From Balamuthia mandrillaris (taxonomy: Eukaryota; Discosea; Longamoebia; Balamuthiidae), in NCBI GenBank assembly GCA_031835245.1, contig JAVKOQ010000503.1, forward strand, positions 1 to 32,092: DNA of 32,092 nt, written 5' to 3'. The translations under genes were made by a program, and so were the position numbers. Position 1 is the first letter of the stretch. Each line of letters begins with the position of its first letter. Shown here piece by piece: positions 13,201 to 23,950 of the stretch. The notes under the pieces are model-generated. The model made no database searches, was not told the DNA's origin, and worked only from the letters and a program-made list of their open reading frames with translations.

Positions 13201-16200
13201 GTGTCTCCACAGAGCGAGCATGAGCTCTGTTTGCACTTCGGCAAGGATGGGGTCTCTAAAATCTGGAGTTAAGTTGTCTACACAAAGCTCCATTGTGCGA
13301 AGCCCTTGTGTAACCTGTTGTACAAACAAACAGGTTAGAAAATAAAGTGTTAAACTTGTTCTCTTTCCATAATTTTAAAGGTTGAAATACGTGCCAAGTC
13401 ATTATTCTTCGACTCTAAAGCGAGTACCAAAGGTCGCATCAACAGACGAAGGCAGGGCAAGAGTGAGCTAAGACGAACTGGGACCGTCAGACAAAGCTCC
13501 ACGAACAGATCTCGCAAGGACTGAGGGTGAGAGCTGGCTTGCAGCCGATTAAGAATATCCAACAAAGCTGGTAGGAGCGGCAAGAACTCTTTGTAGAGAT
13601 GCTCGAATTTGCCACCACCGATGCTGCGAAAGAGAGCTCGTAGCAATTGAAAGTAATTATTGGGATCGTTGACTTCAGAAGCATATTTCATGGAGGAGGT
13701 AATGATGTTGGCCAAGTGAGGTTGCAACACGGGCTCATTGTCTGAGAACAAGGTCACAGACCCAAAAACGAGCTTGAATAATCGTAGAAGAACGGCAGAA
13801 GCGGAAGCGTCAGCACCGGCAAGTTCGCTGTCAAGGATTACGTGAGAAATTAAAGATAAAAAAATAATTCATAGAACTAACCTGAGGCGTTTCATTAAAA
13901 AGTTTAAAAGAATTTCGGCAAAGACGCGAGAGACATTGGGATTGGCGAGAAAGTGTTGAGGTATGGTAAGCACGGCTTGGTTGGACATCATCTGTTGAAA
14001 TAGGAATGGCATTTGTGTGTTGAACACATCGCGAAACATGCTCCCATCCACCATAGTGAATACTGCAGCAAAGTGATCTAAAATCTATTTGTTATTTGTT
14101 TTTTTTTTTAAGTTCATCAATTAGCAAACCGGGAAACAGAGAGAGAGGAGAGAGGAGAGTGCCGTACGTCTTTCTCTTCTTGGGGAGACGGATTTGGCCC
14201 CTCGGAGTAAATGGAGAAACATTTAAGTCCATTCTTGAGTAATCGAGTGAAAATGAGACTCTCCTCCAGCGCAACTGCACGCTGCAAATCCTCTCGTCCA
14301 CCAGTCATCAAACGAAAGGCTGGGGAACAGGAGCTAATACCCCATACTATGTTTTTTAAACCAAGCACCAGCGTTTTCATCAATAACCTACAATCTGTAT
14401 ATTACAATTTGAATGGGTGTCAAAAGCGAAGCAACAAAACAAACAATTTCTAAAAACGCATATGGATACCTTTCACGTTGGAGAGGGCTCGAGCTTGTGC
14501 TCGTCTTTTTTTATGAGCAGAGGCGCTTTCCTCTTCAGCTGTGATGATGCTTTCGGGCTTTTGTGAGACTATTTTGGGGATCTGTTTCTTCAAGCTGCTG
14601 AATTTATTTACAAAGTTGTCCAGTATCCGCACCAAGAGCGTTCTCCCTTCAGTAAGGCAATCAACGGTGAGAGAAGGGCAACAAGAGCAGCTTCAACAAC
14701 AATAATAATAATATACTAACCATGACTGCTTTCAGCAGTATTTTTACGTGCAATGCACTCAACCAGATTGAGAAGTAGCTTGGCGGACATGGTTTGAATG
14801 TTGAAGGGAAGGGAGGGATCATGTATGTTCCTCGAAAAGAGATAGACCACTCTGGTCAGTTGCTCTAACGAAAGGTTGGTACGCACGTGATGGACCAGAT
14901 CTGCCAAAGTGCTATAGGCAAGAGGTCTAAGTGTCTCGTAAGAGGTTCGTCCATTACCAATCAAAACCTCTTCGTTGAGCAGAGTATCAATCTTCGAAAT
15001 GAAACCAAGCCGAAAGTCGGTTGCCAAAATGTGGCGAGTGGCGATGAGAAGCTCCTTGCGAATGGCGGCGCATTCGTTGGGACAGTTAAGAAGAAGGTTG
15101 ATGACACAAGAAGGTATGCTCTCTTGGTACGGCTTCAAATGCTCGGCAAAGCTGCGCAGCATATATGCCAGGAAAGAAAGGGTCTATCATAAGATTTGAA
15201 AGCGGGACGACAAGTTAATGCATACGAATGGAGAATGCAGAGAGAGAGAGATGAGATTATGGACCTTGACTTGAGCAGCAATGAAGTCCACATAAGAAGC
15301 ACGATGAACAGTGAGGGCGGAGGGAGGGGCAGTGAGGGTGAGAGTATTGACAATTAACGGCATGAACTTGGGAATGTTGGTTTGCAGGAATCGTGGATAT
15401 AGCTGAAAGAGCAGCACAACAATGATGGGACATTCAGTCAACACTTTAAACGACTGCGTGCTGCGTATCAGCGTGGTTGGCTTCTTCTGCGTGTCAATGT
15501 TCAGTGGCATAGCTCCTCCTTGTTGTTGCTGCTGCGTTGCTGCACGTTGTTGAGAGGAAGAAGGAGAACCTGCGGCTTTATCTCCCGCTGCTGATGGAGA
15601 AGTGCTGCTGCCTGAGCCTTGAAAGGTCAGTCGGACGGTCTTGGGCAGCTCGCTGTAAATCTTTTGCACAATGTCCAGAAAGGGCTGCACCTCCTCCTCC
15701 AGCATGGGCCGATAGTTCTTGTGCAGGTCGATGATGATGCGCAGGCAGATGACGGCGTTCTCCTCGTTCTCCACCTCCAAGAGGTACATCGAGAGCTTCA
15801 AGAGGTTGTGAGCATAGGGCTTCAGGTGCTCGTTGTTGGGCAGGCGGTTGAGGATGTCCAGCACGGTGTTGCGAGTCTTTTGCTCCGGGCCGTCGCCCAG
15901 CTCCGGCTGCCCCTGTCGCAGCAGGTTGTAGAATATGGGAAAGAGGTACTTGAGGAAGTTGGGATACTCGCCCGTGTGCACAATCTCCACGTTATCTCTG
16001 ATCTCCGTCACGATTTGCAGCTGTGTGGCCGCATCCTCTGACGTTATGGAGATTCAGGGCGTCAACAACAGCAACAAGCCGAAAGAAGAGGGAGGGTGAG
16101 AGAGAAACAAACGAACCTCTTGCTGCCATGAAGCGTCGCGCCAGATCCTCCACGTTGGTGGTGGGACGCGGCGCGCCATTGCCACCGCCGCCAGCAGAAA

Positions 16201-16234
16201 CGACAGCGCCAGCTCCAACCGGTGTTGTCGCCAT
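911..16234 (-). CDS. TRRAP: TRRAP/Tra1, pseudokinase scaffold of SAGA and NuA4/TIP60 complexes
   Basis: TRRAP is the giant activator-binding scaffold of nuclear histone acetyltransferase complexes. Collinear matches run the whole length. Exon 2 has VCLRIIIDLHK-like and ADFIAAQ segments, and exon 3 has ETLRPLAYSTLADLVHHVR. The exon at 13827-13390 has YFQLLRALFRSIGGG and DLFVELCLTVPVRLSSLLP. The FAT region lies in 6500-3110, the pseudokinase in 2477-1148, and the FATC tail (DATSPHNLCRMDPAW) in 1024-911. Exons on -, some edges +/-10 bp: 16234-16117, 16037-15265, 15183-14721, 14646-14470, 14394-14168, 14084-13882, 13827-~13390, ~13320-13096, 13019-12878, ~12807-12527, ~12453-12363, ~12296-12166, 12104-11909, ~11823-11756, ~11679-11573, ~11501-11059, ~10980-10848, ~10784-10634, a doubtful one near 10570-10512, ~10440-10267, ~10211-10133, ~10017-9893, ~9832-9622, ~9551-9376, ~9283-8900, ~8820-8236, ~8162-8078, ~8012-7862, ~7782-7547, ~7452-7225, 7084-6793, 6723-6543, ~6500-3110, 3022-2925, 2840-2610, 2477-1955, ~1810-1612, 1542-1148, 1024-911. 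The protein is about 4,000 aa, a little above the animal form because of acidic and Ser/Thr/Pro inserts. The kinase motifs are degenerate, as known for TRRAP. Confidence 0.95.
1878..1901. repeat. (GA)12 microsatellite in TRRAP intron
   Basis: A pure GA run on +, which is (TC)n on the TRRAP sense strand, lies in the intron between the exon ending at 1955 and the exon starting near 1810. Confidence 0.9.
7127..7162. repeat. (GAA)12 microsatellite in TRRAP intron
   Basis: A GAA trinucleotide run on + (TTC on the TRRAP sense strand) lies in the intron between 7225 and 7084. It grades into GAACAA and GAATAA variants up to about 7200. Confidence 0.9.
10218..10250. repeat. (GA)n microsatellite in TRRAP intron
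   Basis: A 33 bp GA run on + reads as (CT)n on the TRRAP sense strand. It sits just upstream of the acceptor of the exon that starts near 10211. Confidence 0.9.
13022..13038. repeat. T17 homopolymer at a TRRAP splice acceptor
   Basis: On the TRRAP sense strand this is A17 directly followed by the CAG acceptor of the exon 13019-12878. A pyrimidine tract would be expected there, so the site is atypical. Confidence 0.85.
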
Positions 16235-16559
16235 AGCTCTCTCTCCCTCAAGTCAAATGGTCACTGAAACAACAAATAAAAAACCACCGCCACCACTACC
16301 ACAAGGAGGCCTCTTGGGCGAAACGACTCTCCCTCGCGCTCTCTCTCTCTCCCTCTCTTCTCTTCTCTCTTTTTGCTTTCCCCGACGCTCGTTACGAGGG
16401 ATTTGGATTATGGGATTGGATCTGTTGATCTTGGACCAATCCTAATTCAGAATTTTTATGGAAATTTCACAATTTTCCGTGACGTCATGAAAACATTCTT
16501 GGCTTTCCTCTGGCCGCTGTCCTCCTCTCACGCCTTTGGAGGAGCGCGTCGTCCCTTGT
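16235..16559 (-). promoter_or_regulatory. TRRAP 5' flank with consensus CRE and CCAAT-type motifs
   Basis: This 325 bp spacer lies between the TRRAP ATG and the GH31 stop codon; both genes are on -. It holds TGACGTCA at 16480-16487, about 246 bp upstream of the TRRAP ATG. Two CCAAT-type pentamers lie at 16415-16419 and 16436-16440, in opposite orientations. GGAAATTTC occurs at 16460-16468. A CT-rich tract on + fills about 16320-16380. The same motif set occurs upstream of MED11, so a promoter role is likely, but the start site is not visible. Confidence 0.5.
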
Positions 16560-16862
16560 TTATCCTTTCGGTTGGTAGCTTCTGTTGCCGCCGAGTTTGC
16601 GAGAGGGACCCAGCTCATCAAGGGCGAATAGGCCATAGTCCTCCTTGTCGAGGTAGGCATGCGATGTGCCGTCATCTTGATAGAGCAGGCCCTCGCATTT
16701 CTCGCCCTCACGCCCGTATGCCACGTATTCCATCTCTTTCTGCTCCGTCTCTTCTACAAAGCCTCCGCTTTGCTTGCGAAGAGGAAGGACTGTTCCTGAC
16801 AGCACAAACAATGGCAGAAAGTCTAAAGGAGCGCTCACCGATATTACCTATTCGAATGGCGT

Positions 16863-16900
<38 letters not shown>

Positions 16901-17745
16901 GGAGAGTTGCTAACCTGCCCTCCTTTGTACATTGTGTTAGAGTAAAAATCGAACCATGCACGACCATCGGTGGAAGATGGTAGGTAGACCATTCGTTCAG
17001 TAGCGTTCTCCTCCATGACAGGTGCCACCAATACATGAGGGCCAACCATAAATTGGCTGTCTTCCCATTGCTATGCACACAAAAGAAATGGGAGGAAGAA
17101 AAAAAATGAGGAAGAGAGGGAAGAGAGAGAAAGAGAACAAGAAATGAATGAGCGGACAATACTCTAAACAAAGAAAGCGAGCCTGTTTAATTAAAAAAAC
17201 GGACCTTTTCCCAACAATTACGGTCTTGGGGAAACTCCAACCAGAGTGGTCGAACAAGAGGCGTGCCCTCCACGCAGTACTGTCTCAGCCAAGTATAGAG
17301 ATAGGGGAGGAAGCGGTATCGCAACTTGAGGTGCAAGCGTGTGATCTCCTCCACTTGAGGCCCAAAAGCCCATGGCTCTTGGTCTATGCTCGGTTTGTTG
17401 GCATGATTCCTGCACAGCGGGACCAAACATCCGAGTTCTATCCACCGTGCAAATAACTCGGGAGTGCAATTGAGGTCAAAGCCGCCAATGTCAAACCCAA
17501 TGCCTTAACAAACCGGTAAGGAGAAGAGAAAGGAAAGAAGGAGACAAAGAAATAAAGTTCGCAACGGGAAGGGTACCAGATATCCCGCAGATGGCCATGC
17601 CCAGCATTACTGGAATGCACATCTTTAAATCGCGCCAAGTGGACGTGTTGTCCCCTGTCCACGTCCATGCATATCTTTGAGCACCACAAAACCCTGACCT
17701 ATTTACGAGGCCTTTGTTAACGAGAGCTGATCGCGCGGAAATGGG

Positions 17746-17793
<48 letters not shown>

Positions 17794-20067
17794 GATCATT
17801 GGATAAAGAGAGGATAAATGAACCTTGATATGAGGAAGGGTCGCTTATCAGGTTGCAGCTTACGCAGACCCTCATAACTAGCACGAGCCATCAGCATGCC
17901 GTACACGTTATGAGCATATAGATGAGGGCCAATTGCATGCCTCGCCTCGGGGTCCATGGTCTTTCTGTTAACCAAGAACATAGCGGGCTCGTTCATATCA
18001 TTCCAAAAGCCATCGATGTTGTCCTTGTATACAAAGTCTTTGTAAAGAGTGCCCCACCATGACCTTGCTTCTTCTTGTGTAAAGTCAGGAAAGCCACAAG
18101 GTCCTGGCCACACGATTCCTGTTTTTGGTGTCATCGCCGTAGCGAACGTAAGCAAGCTGCAGATTACATAGATAAAAAGCATGGAAGAAGAGAAGAGGCA
18201 AAGGGAAAGAAGAGGTACCTTCAAACATGCCATCTCCGGCAGGAAGAGCAACAAAATGTTTGCCCTCTACCATCTGCTGATAAACCCAGTAATTATTATC
18301 CTTCTTGATACCGGGATCAACCACCACAGCGATCTTCATGCCACGTTTATGAAGATAGTCTGATAACTCTTTAGGATTAGGGAACCACCGTTCGTCCCAT
18401 GTGAAGCATCGATACCCGTCCATATAACTTTATAAGTGTGTGTGAGAGAGAAGCTAGAAACAGAAAACAGAGAAAGAAACAGAGTAGGATGCTAACTCAA
18501 TATCAATACTGATCATATCGCATGGAATGTCACGCTTGCGAAACTCGTCGGCAAGCCGTTGCACTCGTTCCGCTGGGTCATAAGACCATCTGCTCTGCTG
18601 GAAGCCCAGCACCCATTTTGGAGGAAGCGGTATGCGGCCACTCAATAAAGTATAGTTTTGAATGACTTGGCTGGGGTTATCCCCTGTTATGATGTAATAT
18701 CGCAATGGGAGTAACCTTTCGTGAACTCGAGTAAGAAACACGAAATGAAGAGTGTAAACCAAGACAACGCACCCAAACTCAGAGCAAATAGTTATCTGGT
18801 TTTCAGTGCTAAGATCCCAGTAGGCATGTGAAGGATTATCGAAGAAGAGCGCACAATAGGTATTGCGAGAAGGATCAAAAACGAAACAAAGAGGTAAGCA
18901 TTGATAGAGGGTATCACTGTCATACGTATAACTTCAAGAGCGAAAGAAGATAGCCGGAAGTGAGTGCGCTACGATGGAAAAATGAAGTTTTAATCATCCA
19001 CAAACCTGCTCGCGTCTTCATTCCACATTTCCCATACACGCCCTTCCTTGCGGAGCACGCTGCGTTCTCCTAAGCCGTATAATATCCCTATCCAAGCCAA
19101 ACAAAAAGAACAGAGACCAAAGAAGAGAGAGCAACGGTGGGCACAAATAAAAAAAGCACACAATGTTTCCCAGCAACAAATTCATACCTCCTTTGGGAAA
19201 GCGCCACACCATCTTGGCTCTACCTTCCGCGTCGAAAGACATTCCCTCTTCTTCATCTTCCATCAACAGAGGAAATGCCTCACCATCTGTTTGTGTTGCA
19301 GAAGAGGAGCGGAAGAAGGCAAAGCGAAGCGGCTCTCGTTGCACTCGTAAACGAAGAGAAGCAGAAGAAGAGGAAGAAGATGTTTTCAGTTGTTCCTGTT
19401 GTTGTTCTTTCGGTGCGAGATGAACGTCAAGAGACGAGTCGGCCTTCGAAGACGACTCCACACAAAGCTTGTGGTTGTCGCACCGAAAGAGCTGCTTCAC
19501 GGCCTCCTCTTCCACAACCCAACTCTTTCGTTGCCGCTGCTGCAAGGCTCGCTCGATGCGAGCCACATGTTCCTCTCTGCTGGGGAGGAGCCTGGTCTCT
19601 TCTTCCTCCTCCTCCGCTTCTTCGTCCTTTTGTTTTCTTTTGATGGAGTTCAGGACGGAGCGGTCCGCCAGGGCTTCCATGCACCACACCTGCGGCGAGA
19701 GGGGCTTCACCAGCAGCTGAACAGCCTCGTTCTCGCCGCAATGGAGCCTCACCAGCGAGCCGGTCGAGTCGTCGTCTGCCTTGGCCTCTTCTTCGAAACG
19801 AGACAAGCTCCCAAAGTTGAACGGCAGTGTCGTACTTTTTATTTTTTTAAAGTCAGAGAAGAAAGAACATCGCAAAAAGGGAACATACCCGTTCCAAGAC
19901 TGCTTCATGGAGAGCCATGTCTGCTCGTTGGTGGTGGAGGTGGGACTGGCCGCGGAGAAGGCCGCAGCATCGGACCCGTCTTTCAACAGGGACAGAAACG
20001 CCAGGTCCGGCGGCAAATTCAATTCCTCCGCTTGGCTCAACGTTGCGTTGTTGATGCTCTTCTTCAT
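16560..20067 (-). CDS. GH31 alpha-glucosidase, bacterial/plant HGL1 type
   Basis: Eleven exons on - join in frame to 884 aa: 20067-19889, 19834-19188, 19087-19006, 18931-18773, 18715-18497, 18427-18219, 18118-17824, 17698-17577, 17503-17205, 17070-16915 and 16847-16560. GH31 retaining glucosidases release glucose from the non-reducing ends of alpha-glucans. Visible family features are LYGLGERS followed by WEMWNEDAS, then GFQQSRWSYDP and IDIDYMDGYRCFTWD. The nucleophile is in GFWNDMNEPAMF and the acid/base in WTWTGDN. IGFDIGGFD and the C-terminal LLYQDDG complete the set. The WPGPCGFPDFT and NVYGMLMARASYEG segments match the bacterial type and plant heteroglycan glucosidase HGL1, not ER glucosidase II. 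The start MKKSINNATLS carries no signal peptide, so the enzyme is probably cytosolic. Residues about 170-320 hold Glu-, Gln- and Ser-rich inserts. The C-terminus ends soon after the QDDG strand, shorter than usual. The first intron (54 bp) is in frame without a stop and might be coding. Confidence 0.9.
16865..16893. repeat. (GA)n microsatellite in GH31 intron
   Basis: A GA run on + is (CT)n on the GH31 sense strand, within the 67 bp intron between 16915 and 16847. It makes up nearly half of that intron. Confidence 0.9.
17751..17793. repeat. (GA)n microsatellite in GH31 intron
   Basis: A 43 bp GA run with one GC interruption on + is (CT)n on the GH31 sense strand. It lies in the intron between 17824 and 17698. 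Confidence 0.9.
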
Positions 20068-20628
20068 TTTTTTCCTCTTTTCCTTCTCAGGAAAAAAAAG
20101 TCTCTCTTGGATCCTTACCCAGCTCAAGGGCGTCGATCAAGTTCGGCGGAGCAAAAAAAAATAACCGGCCCGGTGTTTACGTCGTGACTGTGTTTTTTTT
20201 TAGCGTCAACCTTTGGCTTATGAAGAAGACGACCAAAGGGAACAACTATTTCCAAAAAAAAAAAAAAACCGTGCGAGGGAAGGGAGGGTGCAAGGCCATG
20301 CATGCATTGCATTGCAGGCCAGCTTTCTGCCCCTTGTTCTCTTCCTTCTTTCTTTGTATTTGAGTGGAAATTTCCAACGGATCAGATGCAGATCAAAATT
20401 TTTGTCGTCACATATCCTTTGAATAACAATTGGGTTATGCGATCATTAAATGTCGGCAGAAACAATTTTAGGAACTAAATTTTTCTTAGAATTTTTTGGG
20501 ACCAACCTATCCTATGAGAAAATGTAAGCAGATTTCGTTTCTTTCCGAGTTGAGAGAGAGAGAGAGGAGACAGAGACAGAGAGCAAAGAAGCAGGGAAAG
20601 AAGAAGATAGATTGTTGCATACAGAGAA
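20068..20628 (-). promoter_or_regulatory. GH31 5' flank and 3' side of the IFRD-like gene
   Basis: This 561 bp holds no convincing gene. It contains the 10 bp palindrome GGAAATTTCC at 20366-20375, a half CRE (CGTCA on +) near 20405-20409, ATTGG near 20429-20433, and AT-rich blocks around 20394-20405 and 20460-20500. A GA microsatellite lies at about 20551-20567. The motifs overlap with those upstream of TRRAP and MED11, so the central part is the probable GH31 promoter. A 5' UTR intron is possible because GGTAAGG appears just upstream of the ATG. Confidence 0.4.
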
Positions 20629-23600
20629 TCAATACACAGGAGGCTTTCGTGTGAAGCGAGTGCTGCAAGGTCCATTCACCAGATAGCCATGCAAGTACTT
20701 TCTCTCTCGGCGAGAGCAAACAACAACGCTGTGAAAACCGCCCAGCTGAGTTGCTTTTGATGTGTGGTTGTCGTTTGGCTCGGGTTCTATCTGAGGAGTT
20801 ACAATGCAACCACGCTGCTGGTGAACAGGCAAATATCTCCGGTAATTATAGTGGCTATAACGTTTGACTCTGTACCGAGCATTGTAGGAGGTTGGTGGTA
20901 GTTGTGCGCTTTGAAACTCGTGCTCTAGTCGCCATCTAGATAAATATGTGTTGCGGCCATACCTCTTTCCACCCTTGCGTTGATTCTATGCCGAGAATAA
21001 GTAGAGAAGCTCAGTTATGGTAGCAAAAATGAGAACTCAGCAGGGAGGAACTATGTACTGGTTGTGTGTCCCACATTTGCTGTTGTTTCTTTGGATTGAA
21101 AGGAAGGTCCTTCATGGGTGTGGTGATCGTCACTATGCTCTTCTCAGCAATTGCAGTAGTCTCATTCAACAGTACTGCGCCCTGGGCGAGGGAGAGAGGG
21201 AGAGACAGAGAGAGAACAAGAGAAGGGAACGGGTATGAGTGTCTCCACAGAAAAGGTGCCAAAGGGCAGACCAGATGTACCGTGATAGAACTTGAAAAAG
21301 AAGGCCCTATTATCTGCTGCAACATTCGTAGTTGCACAACCCTCCTCCATGAATGAACGTGCCACTCAACTCTGTCTCCGCGAACCGTACCAAGCACTCC
21401 ATGCCATCGGCGTTGAAGATTGAAGAAGGCTTCACTGCCTAACGTCATGCTGAACTCGGGGAAGAAGTCGCAGGGATTAATCGCATTGCGTTCCACAACA
21501 GTTCCAAGCATCCGAAGTTGGCAATCTCGATCCATTTGCTCCTCTTCCTCTTCCTCCTCTTCTCCTCCCTGTTTCTTCTTGCTCTGGTCCATCGTTTCTT
21601 GCTGTTCCTCGATTTGCTGGCAATAGGAAACTACATTCCTCAACTTCCGGAACGTTTTCAATTGCTGCTTGTTGCTCCTCTTGTCAAACTTAAAGTCTTG
21701 CCGCCAACTTAGCACTTTCACTGTTTGCTCTAACTCTCGTAACTCGTAACTGCTGATGCTACGGAGCCTTGATTTCCCCTTTTCTGTACCGTCTTCCTTC
21801 GCTTCAAGGTTTGATACAAGCAGAATAGCTAAGGCGTGCCCAGCTTGTACTCTAACATGAATGTTCTCGTCATCTAACAAGCGTGCTATATTATCATAGT
21901 GACTGAACCCTTGGTAAGTAAAAAAATGGTGCAGGAGCACATGAAGAAGCAGAAGAAGAAGAAGAAGAAGAAGAAGAAGAAGAAGAAGAAGAAGAAGAAG
22001 AAGAAGAAGAAGAAGAACAAGAACAAGAACAAGAACAACAAGAACAAGATTAAGAAGGAAGGAGAAGAAGAAGAATGAATAGTAAGATAAATGAAGGTGG
22101 AAAAAGAAAGTACTGATGGACGCAATTGTTAATCAGCTCAGCAGGCAAAATCGCTATCCAAAATCCAAGTAAATGTGTTGCTGTGCTGCGCACAACAGGA
22201 AGACTGTCTTTGAGCAGGCTTGCAGGCAACTTAGTAACGTCTCCATCATCATCCCAGGCTGGTGAATGGTGCTTCACATGCAGGTATTGTATAAATCGAA
22301 GCTCTGTTTCCAGCTCCATTGCCTGTTGTGTATCCATCAATGTTAAAGACGACAACGGAGAAGCCAAGTGTAATGGAGATGGCGTTGAGAGAACAAGGAT
22401 AAGGCGTGAAGCAAAAAACGCACCGCGCACCGCAACGACACTTCTTTGCGTTTGTTGCTTTCTTTTCCATCAAGGCCAAGGGCCAATTGAGTGACTACAG
22501 GCAAAACTTGGTCAGCAATGTTCAAAGCCAGCTCCACCGAGCAGCTCACCACTAAGGCTGCCAACAGCGTCAACACCAACATCTTCTCCTCCACCGGAGT
22601 CACCAGGCAATCATCGTGCGCCGCCGTCTTTCTTATTTTCTCTTTCTCGTTTATCTTTCTTTTCTTCTTTGTTTCGTCTGCTTTTGACCTAAGTCTTTGC
22701 CAGTGATAACGGCGATAGTATGGGTCCAGACGATCGAGGGCCACCGGAGGAAGCCTTGCATGTCGCCTAGCAGGTCTGGCTTTGGAACCTATACAGTACC
22801 TCTTTTGTCCTATTACTTCATCTTCGTCCTTTCGTGGCTCCTCAACGACGTTGGGTTCAAGGAGGGCCTTACAAAGGTACAGAAGTACAGAAGATAAAGT
22901 ATCCTCTCCAGCGAGGTGGAACACGTTCTCAAGATCAGCCATGTAGCCATAGGAGCCGTGCCTAGGCAGGCTCCAGAAGCGTTGTGTGGGAGCTTGATCA
23001 GAGCACACCTCCACGAGCAGCCATAAGCTTCGGAGAGCAGCACCCCTTCTTGAGTTCCGCCTGTTACACCCCTTGCGTTACACACGACAACACTAACACA
23101 AACACAACACTAAAACAACAAACCCCTCTTGCAGCCATTCGAGACAGCGAGGTACAAGTTCTGAACTCCTCCAATCTTGCGGAAGCAGTTCACCATAGAG
23201 ATCACGGGAAACCAAGTGTTGTCCTGTGAAGGGAGACAAAAGTTTGTTACTGCCATTGTGCTTAGCATACGCTTCACCGCACCATTTTTCACCCGCTTGT
23301 TGACCGCTCTGCGTCGTCGCTTTACCTCCGCTTGCTTGGCATAGTGCTTACGCAGCCATCTCCGACACTCATCCATGTTGGGCGTTACTGCTGGCTTGCT
23401 GCTCCCTCTGGGCAAATACCCAGAGGCTCTATAGTATAGACAGCTGGAAATTATTCTTGGAACAAATTGGCCCTTGCAGGCTTGCTCGTAAAGAGCAGCT
23501 AACAAGAGAGATGAAGGTTGATTCAACAGGCTGGAGAGGAGCTGAGAGAGCAAGAAGAGTAGCGGGCGATGATGACGAGAGATGCTGCTGCAATGGGCCC

Positions 23601-23794
23601 ACTGGCTGGAGAACCTTGCCGCCTTTTGGTCAGTGGTCCTCCTCTCTCGACTGGTTGTCACGCCAAAGTCTTACCGTGCTGAAAGCACCCGAAGGGATAA
23701 CTCCTGCAGCCTCAACAGCAGCGACAGTAACTCCTACTGCCCTTCTTATGTATTGTTTTCTCCTACTCTGCATGCAGTGTGCCACAGCATCCAT
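20629..23794 (-). CDS. IFRD (interferon-related developmental regulator) family-like protein
   Basis: Seven exons on - join in frame to 817 aa: 23794-23675, 23541-23156, 23060-22424, 22322-22114, 21902-21281, 21181-21059 and 20985-20629. IFRD proteins are HEAT/ARM-like transcriptional co-regulators that also bind ribosomes. Support comes from an N-terminal helical block NSRRGAALRSLWLLVEV, then VEEKMLVLTLLAALVVS and LLGFWIAILPAELI. A HEAT-like unit follows, RLLDDENIHVRVQAGHALAI, then the family-type basic segment ELRELEQTVK...DKRSNKQQLKTFRKLRNVV. A W-containing strand-helix, HSWRRVVQLRMLQQIIG, comes next. A Gln/Lys/Glu-rich insert follows the basic segment. The first roughly 170 aa are unrecognised and basic (KRRRRAVNKRVKNG) and could belong to another gene. 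The C-terminal exon (about 118 aa) is Arg/Tyr-rich and unlike known IFRD tails. Length is nearly double the usual 450 aa. Start choice is tentative: ATG 23794 is in frame downstream of a TAG. Confidence 0.55.
21952..22017. repeat. (GAA)22 microsatellite in IFRD-like intron
   Basis: An uninterrupted 66 bp GAA run on + (TTC on the gene's sense strand) lies in the intron between 22114 and 21902. It is followed by GAACAA hexamer repeats to about 22046. This is the longest simple repeat in the window. Confidence 0.95.
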
Positions 23795-23950
23795 TAGCAC
23801 TTTGGCCTTAACATCAGATGTGAGTGTGTGGCAACTGTTAGCTATCTACCAATAGAACTTTGGTGTTAGGGGTATGGTATATAAAGTCATACAGTCAGAT
23901 ACGTCTGCGGGGCTACACAGTTTTGTACATGTAATGTTGTAAATGTTCCT
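23795..23950. other. Spacer between the prohibitin-like and IFRD-like genes
   Basis: This 156 bp spacer has a TATA-like sequence at 23878-23886 (TATATAAAG on +, CTTTATATA on -), about 85 bp upstream of the proposed IFRD-like start. It could be a TATA element for that gene. It also carries the 3' end of the prohibitin-like gene. Confidence 0.35.

Noticed and set aside
16560..16860. GH31 gene might be broken at its 3' end
   Set aside because: The last exon continues in the correct frame (FLPLFVLSGTVLPLRKQ, LLYQDDG) to a normal stop, so the C-terminus is short but not frameshifted.
19390..20187. + strand open frame of 265 codons
   Set aside because: It is antisense to the first exons of the GH31 gene and arises from GC-rich, Glu/Gln-rich coding sequence on -.
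21952..22046. Possible coding poly-Glu/Lys or poly-Ser tract
   Set aside because: It lies inside an intron of the IFRD-like gene, flanked by usable GT and AG sites, and shows pure microsatellite structure.
23457..23855. + strand open frame of 132 codons
   Set aside because: It overlaps the first exons of the IFRD-like gene in antisense and resembles no family.
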